Below, one piece after another: positions 17,001 to 22,760 of a stretch of 64,000 bases of DNA. The notes under the pieces are model-generated. The model ran no database searches and was not told the origin of the DNA. It worked only from the letters and a program-made list of their open reading frames with translations. Origin of the DNA: Streptomyces sp. NBC_01255 (GTDB taxonomy: Bacteria > Actinomycetota > Actinomycetes > Streptomycetales > Streptomycetaceae); NCBI RefSeq assembly GCF_036226445.1, contig NZ_CP108475.1, positions 1-64,000 on the forward strand, written 5' to 3'. The stretch's first letter is position 1. Each line of letters starts with the position of its first letter. A program made the position numbers and the translations under genes.

Positions 17001-18092
17001 CCACGGAGCGGGAGCCGTGGCAGGGTCGCTCACGTCTGCCACGCTTCCCGCGTACATGGCGGAGCACGCACACGGCACCATGGGGCTCCCGCCCGAACGG
17101 GCCGGCTGACGGTAGAACGTGCCGCACTTCAGACACCGCCGGTCATACTCGGCGCTCGCCGCTTTCGCCGCAGCGGACGCAGTGCCCTGCGACTCTTCGA
17201 CAACTCCGCAGTACTCCCACGCAGAGTCGATGAGACTCCCAGCGTCGGCGTAGAGCCGGTCGGCATCCCGCTCGTACCCGTCCGCCGTCACCGCCTCCGC
17301 ACGCTCCCGAAAGGCTGTACGCAGCTTGTCCAGAGCCTCACAGCGGCGAATCGCGAGCTTCACCAGGAACGCCAACTCGCGGTGCGCGTCCGCAGCGGCG
17401 ATCGCACCCGCGTAAGCCTCGGCGACGTTGCGGGAATCCAGTGCGGCACCCTTGCCCGATTCCGCCGTGGTCGCGTATGCCTCCGCCTCCGCGGCAAGGG
17501 ACTTGATGCTGTCCATCTCGCGACGGATCGTCTCAAGCTCATTGATCATCTCGGCGATCGCCGTCTCTGCCTCCGGGGAAGTGACCCGATGGGCCGCTCC
17601 CTCACCGAAGGGACGGGCGTGCTCGCGGTCGAGGGCGTAGGACAGCGTGTGCGTTCCACGGCCGTCCCTCACGATGGTGAACCCGTCGCGCCATACGGTG
17701 TCGAGCGAGACGAACGCGCGGCACGAGCCGCATTCGTAGCCGACTGTCGTCCCCGACTGCACCTGTCCCATGCACATGCCGGCCCGACGCGCTCCGTACC
17801 GACCGACCTGCGGACGAGCCGCGTGTCGTACCGGTTCGTACACGCGCAGCCCTTCCGGGCGCAGTTCCGCCATGCTCTTGCGCGCGTAGGTGGTGGCCGG
17901 GCCGCGGGTCTTGTATCCCTCCGTCCCGGGGAGCACCCATCGGCCGTCCAGCGTCATGAGGCTGTATCGCCCGGTCGCCGGATTGAGTACGGAGTAGGCA
18001 ACTGCGGTGCGCCGGTCGTCGAGGATCACTGCGGCGTCCGTGAGCCCGTGACCCTCCATGGCGGTCCGGGCGGGGGTGGTGATCATGACCAT
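14049..18092 (-). CDS. Very large plasmid protein of unknown function
   Basis: A 1347-residue protein I cannot assign. ATG 18092 is chosen because GGAGGA lies about 8 bases upstream; an in-frame extension to 18215 crosses the promoter element. Seen in it: paired cysteines near residue 135 (YECGSC) and near 320 (RRCLKCGTFYRQP with CACS), which look like zinc knuckles; a long alanine/glutamate helical stretch (~185-300); tryptophan-rich motifs WVGRYAQWTTRTL and WEVEATG; a second coiled region around residues 600-690; and a C-terminal FVCGTCTTTHDD and RGWWEVTSREGRRYEFTW. No Walker or nuclease motif is obvious. It carries two internal GGTACATGTACC palindromes and is flanked by the candidate origin region. 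It may be a replication or maintenance protein. Confidence 0.6.
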   Translation of the reverse strand: MVMITTPARTAMEGHGLTDAAVILDDRRTAVAYSVLNPATGRYSLMTLDGRWVLPGTEGYKTRGPATTYARKSMAELRPEGLRVYEPVRHAARPQVGRYGARRAGMCMGQVQSGTTVGYECGSCRAFVSLDTVWRDGFTIVRDGRGTHTLSYALDREHARPFGEGAAHRVTSPEAETAIAEMINELETIRREMDSIKSLAAEAEAYATTAESGKGAALDSRNVAEAYAGAIAAADAHRELAFLVKLAIRRCEALDKLRTAFRERAEAVTADGYERDADRLYADAGSLIDSAWEYCGVVEESQGTASAAAKAASAEYDRRCLKCGTFYRQPARSGGSPMVPCACSAMYAGSVADVSDPATAPAPWECQGQLEFGEAEPDVDAPDDEMPVAPVANAAEEVPTWLETSAPAVRVTDRSWWVGRYAQWTTRTLRANDAPRAVARFARVAESAGWSVVLRAGTDATDDDTCVGVWEVEATGRCHDNAAGGQSDAVMSVMWSQKHDGSRWTFDRERSVAEIGGRVLHGMVTLSDYERAARTARPMKPEPVAEAAGDAAETVLAPVSAATPTAAEHPAKENGTCTERSADAAPETAAEAVSVAAGPLVVPVTEMVRRARGAQVQAEMLAWDAQTSVNDLAEVYGERGSLGLSWDQEEGLRKSLARERAVAAQVANEAFRARVTAESWERDIERATADMDAMRERTARLFSAEGDDRSRWVSSDGRTVIALAPSAEQDVAAGTAARFAAALAGAVAAKDAGRMLKSTDVPTKAKHGRGREPEFKQAVARASRPLLQPWKAPRVPEEGKPLSGAGLAALDADGVCAEVETAPDVWMPRAAVYMAETAAANGWAVAMERCASGAVTVRVAGVVARESGPVAGEIVAVWTDGMYDVRQSSAYVNGEQLARPADLERVLTTIGQNAEAGSIATATAPKQVSAPAPEGVSDPCSADVWESDGGACLDVEPPVAPGVGRATAPARIALSPETGTCTALAVDEVRKLPDVVSIPEAVDTWDGEGGAVPGVETPHARPAQNLSGQDAYAVRPDVAEWAPVPGTTRQTVELTCAGVKYHVVHAPDAVLPYTVRRNLGGADADLGGWTDLDDVRAIVRADRRRSAALEAHRLRTEQQQRRVAYRMQGERRQAPVQLTEEGRRAVARRDEERHRPVAAELYVSPITGSAVLGFVCGTCTTTHDDPRWRPRTLGTGHPTASSVRRDMLAAAVEKQGWIVSGPWAAHGTRGDTLRAPVAPTPAYLAWVDAHHGANPRTPEVEPGERITPIQRGWWEVTSREGRRYEFTWQATPTGVVWRVRHHSSDGVERVARTDLASTALTALRLHAAGRGSQRQGMALRQPVLIAG
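15147..15158. repeat. GGTACATGTACC palindrome, copy 2
   Basis: Identical to the copy at 13872-13883; here inside the 14049-18092 gene and read as G-T-C-T. Confidence 0.7.
16359..16370. repeat. GGTACATGTACC palindrome, copy 3
   Basis: Identical to the other two copies, 1212 bases from copy 2, which is itself 1275 bases from copy 1. It is read as G-T-C-T. Confidence 0.7.
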
Positions 18093-18153
18093 GCGACTTC
18101 CTCCGTCGTAAGGGGGTACATGCTTCGGCGCTGGGGCCGTGCCACCGACCAAC

Positions 18154-18186
18154 CAACGAGAGAAATATACCGCAGTTTCATCACCG
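18154..18186 (-). promoter_or_regulatory. 33-bp element shared with 12749-12781
   Basis: This matches the element upstream of the HTH gene at 26 of 33 positions and starts 62 bases before ATG 18092. On the minus strand it contains GCGGTATATTTC with a -10-like TATATT. Confidence 0.55.
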
Positions 18187-18289
18187 ACGGGAAGCGTTTC
18201 GGGGCGCGCGTTCAAGAATCTCCGCTGGTCAGCGGCCTACCCGTACCCTCCGTCGGGGCGCAAGCCCGTCCCACAACGCGTCCCGGCGG

Positions 18290-18445
18290 CGGGCCGCCGG
18301 CGGGCCGGCGTCCCGCCGGCGGCAGCAATGCCGCCGCAGGGTCCGTCCGGATACGGACGGACCCTGGCGAGCTGGGCCGAACTCTGGGCCCAGCCGACTT
18401 GGAGTGAACAACTGCCTCTTCCTCCGACTAGCGCAGAGGAAGAGG
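18290..18445. other. Hairpin cluster, candidate origin or transfer site
   Basis: Four strong inverted repeats follow one another in a gene-free stretch: GCCGGCGGG/CCCGCCGGC around 18295-18320, GGCGGCA/TGCCGCC with a GCAA loop (18318-18324/18329-18335), a 13-bp stem with a GATA loop (18337-18349/18354-18366) and CCTCTTCCTC/GAGGAAGAGG (18415-18424/18436-18445). This is more structure than transcription termination needs. Together with the 12-bp repeats next to it, it resembles a replication origin or oriT/clt. No function is shown. Confidence 0.5.
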
Positions 18446-18514
18446 TGTCGGCGTCGTCAAAGAGTGACCCGCAGGGGCTGACCTGCGACGACAAGCAGTG
18501 CCGTGAAACAGGTC

Positions 18515-18598
18515 GGCAACCGGTGAGGCAACCAGCCTGGCAACAGATGAGGCAACCCATGGGGCAACCGGCGAGGCAACCAATGGGGCAACCGGTTC
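18515..18598. repeat. Seven tandem 12-bp repeats (GGCAACC + 5)
   Basis: GGCAAC begins at 18515, 18527, 18539, 18551, 18563, 18575 and 18587, exactly 12 bases apart, with the five bases after GGCAACC varying. The array touches the stop codon of the prepilin peptidase gene. The same heptamer class, GGGTTGC or GGGTCAC with a 12-bp step, reappears at 19438-19525 and 48896-48995. Tandem phased repeats of this kind serve as iterons, operators or TraB/clt-type recognition sites. Confidence 0.8.
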
Positions 18599-19316
18599 AA
18601 GCGCCAGCGGCGCCCAGGAGCACGCCGAGCAGCGTCCCGCCCGCGAGGAACGGCCCGAAGGGGATGGACGACGTGCGGGACGCCTTGCGGAACATGAGCA
18701 GTGCGAGTGCGTAGACGCCGGCCAGAACCTGCGCGGCCATCGCCCCCGCCACGAGGGACGTCCAGCCGTACCAGCCGAGCACGGCGCCCAAAGCCAGGGC
18801 CAGCTTCACATCACCGAATCCGAGACTGCGCGGGCTGAACAGAAAGAGCACGAAGTATCCGCCCGCCAACGCGAGCATGCCCCCAAGCGCCCCGGTGAAA
18901 GATCCGCCCGCCCCGGGGAGGAGAGCTGCGACACCGAGCCCGGCCAGAGCAGAGACAGCGAGCGGCAGAGTGAGGACGTCGGGCAGGCGATGCGCCGTCA
19001 GATCGATCACACCCAGCAGGACAAGAACCGGCGCGGCAAGCAGCCAGACCATCAGCTCGGGGCGCGGTCCGGTGACGTAAGCAAGGAGCGCGCAACCCAG
19101 CGCGGTGGTCAGCGTGATCGGAAAAACGGATGGCCCGTAGGGGGCGGTGCAAGTGGCGCAGCGGGCAGGGCCGGCCCAGGTACGAATCGGGTGACCCTGC
19201 GGGCAAATCGCGCGCCAGGGTGTCTCGGGCTCGACAGCGAGGCGGTAGGCGACACGCGGGATGAGGATGCCGGCTGCGATGCCGTAGAAGGCGGCGAGGA
19301 GCATCAGCTGGGTCAC
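18597..19316 (-). CDS. Prepilin peptidase (type IV leader peptidase, A24 family; TadV-like)
   Basis: A 239-residue polytopic membrane aspartic protease. The two catalytic aspartates lie in GVIDLTAHRLPD (about residue 104) and in the FGDVKLA motif (about 168). Hydrophobic segments fill the rest, and the N-terminal loop has CPQGHP and CATCTAP cysteine pairs as in full-length prepilin peptidases. It would process the pilin and pseudopilins at 43.5-45.1 kb. The start is GTG 19316 or ATG 19304, neither with a clear ribosome site; a GGGTCAC copy (19310-19316) lies on the start. It is divergent from the secretion operon at 19576. Confidence 0.9.
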   Translation of the reverse strand: MTQLMLLAAFYGIAAGILIPRVAYRLAVEPETPWRAICPQGHPIRTWAGPARCATCTAPYGPSVFPITLTTALGCALLAYVTGPRPELMVWLLAAPVLVLLGVIDLTAHRLPDVLTLPLAVSALAGLGVAALLPGAGGSFTGALGGMLALAGGYFVLFLFSPRSLGFGDVKLALALGAVLGWYGWTSLVAGAMAAQVLAGVYALALLMFRKASRTSSIPFGPFLAGGTLLGVLLGAAGA

Positions 19317-19437
19317 GTGGCGAGAGTACGAGACGGCTTCACGTGTCGGGCGGTTCGGGTCTGAGCAACCGCCGAGTACGCGGAGTCAGGGATGACTCGT
19401 CCGTACGCCGAGGGGCGACGCCGTCCTGCCCCGAGAG

Positions 19438-19525
19438 GTGACCCGGTGAGGGGTCGGGGTTGGGTTGCCGATTGGGCAACCGTTTGACCTGCAGTTTTGC
19501 TGCTCTGGGTCACCTTCTGGGTCAT
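19438..19525. promoter_or_regulatory. Promoter region with 12-bp-phased GGGTCAC/GGGTTGC copies
   Basis: GTGACCC at 19438-19444, GGGTTGC at 19462-19468 (24 bases on), GGCAACC at 19475-19481, and GGGTCAC/GGGTCAT at 19507 and 19519 (12 apart) fill the region before the secretion operon. They match the repeats at 18515-18598 and 48896-48965. It is probably the operator region of the operon that begins at 19576. Confidence 0.6.
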
Positions 19526-19575
19526 GGGTGCTGAGGACAGTCGACGACACGTCATCAAGGAAGTGGGGCCGTGTC

Positions 19576-20388
19576 GTGGACATCCGTGTCTTCAAAGGAC
19601 TGAACGCCGAGTGGGCACTGGTGTGTGCTGAGCCGGGCTCGGGCGAGCAGGTGCGGGGCTGGCTGGAGCAGGCCGGCGTGCTGCGCCGGGGCGAGGGCCC
19701 CGCGGAGTTGGAGGAGCTGCTCGGCTGGATCGGCGTGCGGGACCGGCGGCTGGGCCGTGAGCACAGCGACCAGTGGATGCGGGTTCTTCTCGCGGAGGCC
19801 TCAGGCGAAGGAGCGGAGGCGCGGCTGGCGGCTCGAGTAGTCGTCCAGGCCATGCTGGACGGGGCGGTGAGGATGACGCTCTCGTTGCTGCGGCCCGGAC
19901 GGGACTTCGACGAGGTCGGGCAGGTCGTGGTGGCGAGCCTGTACAGGGTGGTGCGCTCCTATCCGCTGCACCGCCGTCAGAAGGTCGCCGCGAACCTGCT
20001 GCTGGAGACGCTGCACCGCGCGAGCCGGGAGCTGCGGGACGACGACCCTGCGGGGCTGGAGTGGGATCCGACGCTGGCGGAACGTCCAGGTACCGAGAAC
20101 GTCGCGGAGATTGCGTGCCGCAACGCCCTGGCGGAGCAGGCGGTGGCCAGTGGACTCGCGGACTCCCCCGGGGAGCTGGATACGGCGCAGGCAGAGCTGG
20201 CCGAGCTGCTGCTGTGGGGGATGCAGAAGGGCTTGCTGACGCAGGCGCGGGCGCGCCAGATCGCGGCCGAAGTACGTGAGGAGTCCCGGTCTGCGGCGGG
20301 GGTTTCGGCGGTGACGTGGCGCAAGCGGCGCAGCCGCAGCGTTGCGCGGCTGCGGTCGGTCGCGGAGCAGTGGGTGCAGGCGGCGTGA
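19576..20388 (+). CDS. Sigma-factor-like protein heading the secretion operon
   Basis: A 270-residue protein. Residues ~90-160 (AARVVVQAMLDGAVRMTLSL, VGQVVVASLYRVVRSYPLHRRQKVAANLLLETLH) resemble region 2 of sigma-70-like proteins in actinobacterial plasmids, and the C-terminus (LLLWGMQKGLLTQARARQIAAE, VSAVTWRKRRSRSVARLRSV) resembles region 4. GTG 19576 is chosen because AAGGAAG lies about 12 bases upstream and because an earlier ATG (19465) would translate the operator repeats. It overlaps the next gene by TGATG. It may act as a transcription factor for the transfer genes. Confidence 0.55.
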   Translation: MDIRVFKGLNAEWALVCAEPGSGEQVRGWLEQAGVLRRGEGPAELEELLGWIGVRDRRLGREHSDQWMRVLLAEASGEGAEARLAARVVVQAMLDGAVRMTLSLLRPGRDFDEVGQVVVASLYRVVRSYPLHRRQKVAANLLLETLHRASRELRDDDPAGLEWDPTLAERPGTENVAEIACRNALAEQAVASGLADSPGELDTAQAELAELLLWGMQKGLLTQARARQIAAEVREESRSAAGVSAVTWRKRRSRSVARLRSVAEQWVQAA

Positions 20389-20723
20389 TGTTCCGCGGAT
20401 TGCTTAGCGCGGGGGTGTCACGTTCGGGCCTGGGCGGCTCCTTGCGGGGGTGGTACGGCGGATCGGCCGCCGGTGATCCGGTACTGGAGGAGTCGGCTGT
20501 GGTGGAGACGGACGAGGCGGTGTTGGTGCGGGCCCGCCGTCGGCTGGGGGAGCTGGCCTCGTTGTTGGAGGTCGCGCCGTTCTCGGCGGGCACGGAGGAG
20601 GCGATGCGCGCCTATCTGCGGGATGAGGCTCCGTGTGTGCGTGAGGCGTTTTCCCGGTGGGTGGAGCTGCCGGAGCAGACCCGGCGCACGCGTGCTGCGC
20701 TGCTGCGGGAGGCCCTGTCGTGA
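20388..20723 (+). CDS. Hypothetical protein in the secretion operon
   Basis: A 111-residue protein with a glycine-rich N-terminus and a helical C-terminal half (DEAVLVRARRRLGELASLLE, MRAYLRDEAPCVREAFSRWV). It is start-coupled to the preceding gene (TGATG) and stop-coupled to the next (GTGA). I recognise no family; an accessory role in the channel or its control is likely from position. Confidence 0.6.
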   Translation: MFRGLLSAGVSRSGLGGSLRGWYGGSAAGDPVLEESAVVETDEAVLVRARRRLGELASLLEVAPFSAGTEEAMRAYLRDEAPCVREAFSRWVELPEQTRRTRAALLREALS

Positions 20724-21817
20724 GGCGCCGGGTGGAGGGCTCGGCGCGTGAGCGTGGAGGTGTGGACCGTCGGTCCGGTCGCCGGGGCGGGCGTCGGTCG
20801 AAGGAGGCGTCGGTGGTCCTGCCCGGGGAGGCCGGCGGGTGGGCGCTGGGTTCTCTGGGTGCTGCGGCGAACGCGGTGACGGTCTTGCGGCGCTCGGCGT
20901 GGGTTCTGCTGCTGACCGGGCCGGCGCTGGGGGCGTGGGCGCTGCTCGCGCAGCCGGACGTCGTGGTGGGTACGACGGTGCCAGAGCGGGGCGCTGCCGC
21001 TGTGGTGGATTCCTCGGCAGGTCCGAGCGGTTTCGCGGAGTTGTTCGTGAGCGCGTACCTGGAAGCCGGGGAGGGGACGGAGGGGTCGCTCACGGCGTTC
21101 TTGCCGGGTGCGGAGTCGGTGGTGCTGTCTGCCGATCCCGGAAGCCAGGTGGTGGAGCAGGCCGCGGCGGTGCGGGTGCGTGCCGTCTCGGACGGCTACT
21201 GGGCGGTGACGGTCGCCGCTCGGGTCCGCCCGGTCGAGGCCGCGTCCACGGAGTCTGCGGCGACACAGGAGCGGAGCGGCACGGGAGCGGCGGTGCTGCG
21301 GTACTTCCGGGTGCCGGTGCGGTCCGGGCTCTCAGGGGCGCTCGCGGCGGTTTCTCTGCCCGCGGAGGTAGGTGCGCCGGCGCTGGGGAAGGCGCCCGCG
21401 CTCGTGTACGGGCGGGGCGGTGAGCCCAGTGAGGCGGATGCCGGGGTGCGGACGCTCGGGGGGTTCTTCGGGTCGTATCTGGCGGGCGATGGGGAGCTGG
21501 ACCGGTACATGTCCCCGGGCAGCACGCTGACATCGGTCGGTCCCGCGCCGTACACGTCGGTGAGTTTGGTGCGGATCGCGGAGTACGGGACGAACGCGCC
21601 GGGGGCGGCTTTCCCCGAGGGTGCGGAGATTGCGGACGGAACTCGTCGGCGGCTGTTGGTGGACGTCGCGGGGGTTGATCGCGCGGGGGTCGAGCGGCCT
21701 CTGACGTATGCGATCGCGCTGAAGGCGCGGGATGGGCGGTGGGAGGTGGAGGCCGTCGAGGCGGCCCCTCTCGTCGTGTCGGGTGGTTCTGGTGTGGCTA
21801 AGGAAGGAGACAGCTGA
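20720..21817 (+). CDS. TcpC/VirB8-like conjugal transfer protein
   Basis: A 365-residue protein with a basic N-terminal tail, one transmembrane segment (SAWVLLLTGPALGAWALLA, about residues 50-70) and a long extracytoplasmic part that looks like two NTF2-like domains: FAELFVSAYLEAGEG first, then LGGFFGSYLAGDGELDRYMSPG. That is the layout of TcpC from Gram-positive conjugative elements and of VirB8. It would be a membrane scaffold of the channel. GTG 20720 overlaps the preceding stop (GTGA) and the protein ends at a TGATG junction with the next gene. Confidence 0.8.
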   Translation: MRRRVEGSARERGGVDRRSGRRGGRRSKEASVVLPGEAGGWALGSLGAAANAVTVLRRSAWVLLLTGPALGAWALLAQPDVVVGTTVPERGAAAVVDSSAGPSGFAELFVSAYLEAGEGTEGSLTAFLPGAESVVLSADPGSQVVEQAAAVRVRAVSDGYWAVTVAARVRPVEAASTESAATQERSGTGAAVLRYFRVPVRSGLSGALAAVSLPAEVGAPALGKAPALVYGRGGEPSEADAGVRTLGGFFGSYLAGDGELDRYMSPGSTLTSVGPAPYTSVSLVRIAEYGTNAPGAAFPEGAEIADGTRRRLLVDVAGVDRAGVERPLTYAIALKARDGRWEVEAVEAAPLVVSGGSGVAKEGDS

Positions 21818-22161
21818 TGGGGAACGTGGTGGTGCTGGCGGATGTCCTCACCGACGTCGATGGGCTGGGGGTGCGGATCCGGGATCTGCTCGCCGGCACG
21901 GTGATGTCCCTGATGCTGGTGGCCTCCGTGATCGTGACGTGGAGGAAGACGAATTCGGTGCTGGCCGCGGGCACGGCGTTCCTGGGGGCGGCGGCGCTGT
22001 GGTTCGCGGTGATGAACGCGGTCGTGTTCCGCGACAGCATCGGGGAGACCATCAAGCCGGGCGGGGGCGGTGTGTCGCCGGTGACCGAGGGGCGCGGGCC
22101 GGCGGTCGTCCGGGGTGTGGAGCCGGTGGTCGGTTCGGGTCCTGGCGGTGAGGTGCAGTGA
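21817..22161 (+). CDS. Small two-span membrane protein of the secretion operon
   Basis: A 114-residue protein with two hydrophobic segments, LLAGTVMSLMLVASVIVTW and VLAAGTAFLGAAALWFAVM, joined by a short basic turn, and a glycine-rich tail. Position between the VirB8-like and TcpE-like genes suggests the VirB2/TcpD-like slot, a small channel subunit. Start TGATG and stop GTGA couplings place it firmly in the operon. Confidence 0.65.
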   Translation: MGNVVVLADVLTDVDGLGVRIRDLLAGTVMSLMLVASVIVTWRKTNSVLAAGTAFLGAAALWFAVMNAVVFRDSIGETIKPGGGGVSPVTEGRGPAVVRGVEPVVGSGPGGEVQ

Positions 22162-22760
22162 GCGCCGCGGCTGAGGACGAGGTGTTGGTCGGCCGGTGCT
22201 ACACCAAGGCGCGTCGGCATCCGCTGATGATCGGGAAGTGGCCGGGAGGCCGGAAGCGGATCTGGGGCGGGCCGTACACGGTGCTGCAGGTGATCGTGAT
22301 CGCGGTCGTGTTCGGGGTGTTGATGCTGACGCGCTCGGCGTGGGCGCACTTCGGGCTGGTGAACCTGGTTGTCGCGATCGGTGTGCCGTACGGGCTGTCG
22401 CTGCTGGTGCGTCACGTTCACGTTGACGGGCGGAATCCGCTTCTGGTCGCCGTGAGTGCGGTCGGAGTGGTGGTGGCGCCGGGCGGGGGGCGGCTCGGGG
22501 GAAGGCCGGTGAAGGCGCTGGGGGCCGGTCGGTCCCTGGTGGGTGTGTGCAGCGTGACCTGGCCTGCGGCGCCTCAGCCGGAGGAGCGGCGCGTGGTCAA
22601 GGAGCGGGTGGGCCTGCAGGTCCCGCGTTTGGCTGGAGAGGTTGTTGCTTCGGGGTCGGGGGCCGGTCGACCGGTGTCGGCGGCTGCGGGTCTTCTGGCG
22701 TTGCGTCAGGAGCGTGCCGCCCGAGGGGTGCGCACGGATGGGCGGGGGTGTGAGCGGTGA
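22158..22760 (+). CDS. TcpE/PrgI-like membrane protein
   Basis: A 200-residue protein. The first ~95 residues match the TcpE/PrgI pattern: RRHPLMIGKWPGGRKRIWGGPYT, then two hydrophobic segments VLQVIVIAVVFGVLMLT and GLVNLVVAIGVPYGLSLLV. A cytoplasmic tail of ~100 residues follows. In Gram-positive systems this small protein partners the VirB4-class ATPase, whose gene follows immediately with a GTGA overlap. Confidence 0.75.
   Translation: MSAAAEDEVLVGRCYTKARRHPLMIGKWPGGRKRIWGGPYTVLQVIVIAVVFGVLMLTRSAWAHFGLVNLVVAIGVPYGLSLLVRHVHVDGRNPLLVAVSAVGVVVAPGGGRLGGRPVKALGAGRSLVGVCSVTWPAAPQPEERRVVKERVGLQVPRLAGEVVASGSGAGRPVSAAAGLLALRQERAARGVRTDGRGCER

Noticed and set aside
18515..18598. Tandem repeats as a CRISPR array or as a repeat protein
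   Set aside because: Units are only 12 bp with 5 variable bases, far too short for CRISPR. A plus-strand frame reads them as RQPx repeats but runs on antisense into the peptidase gene and has no ribosome site.
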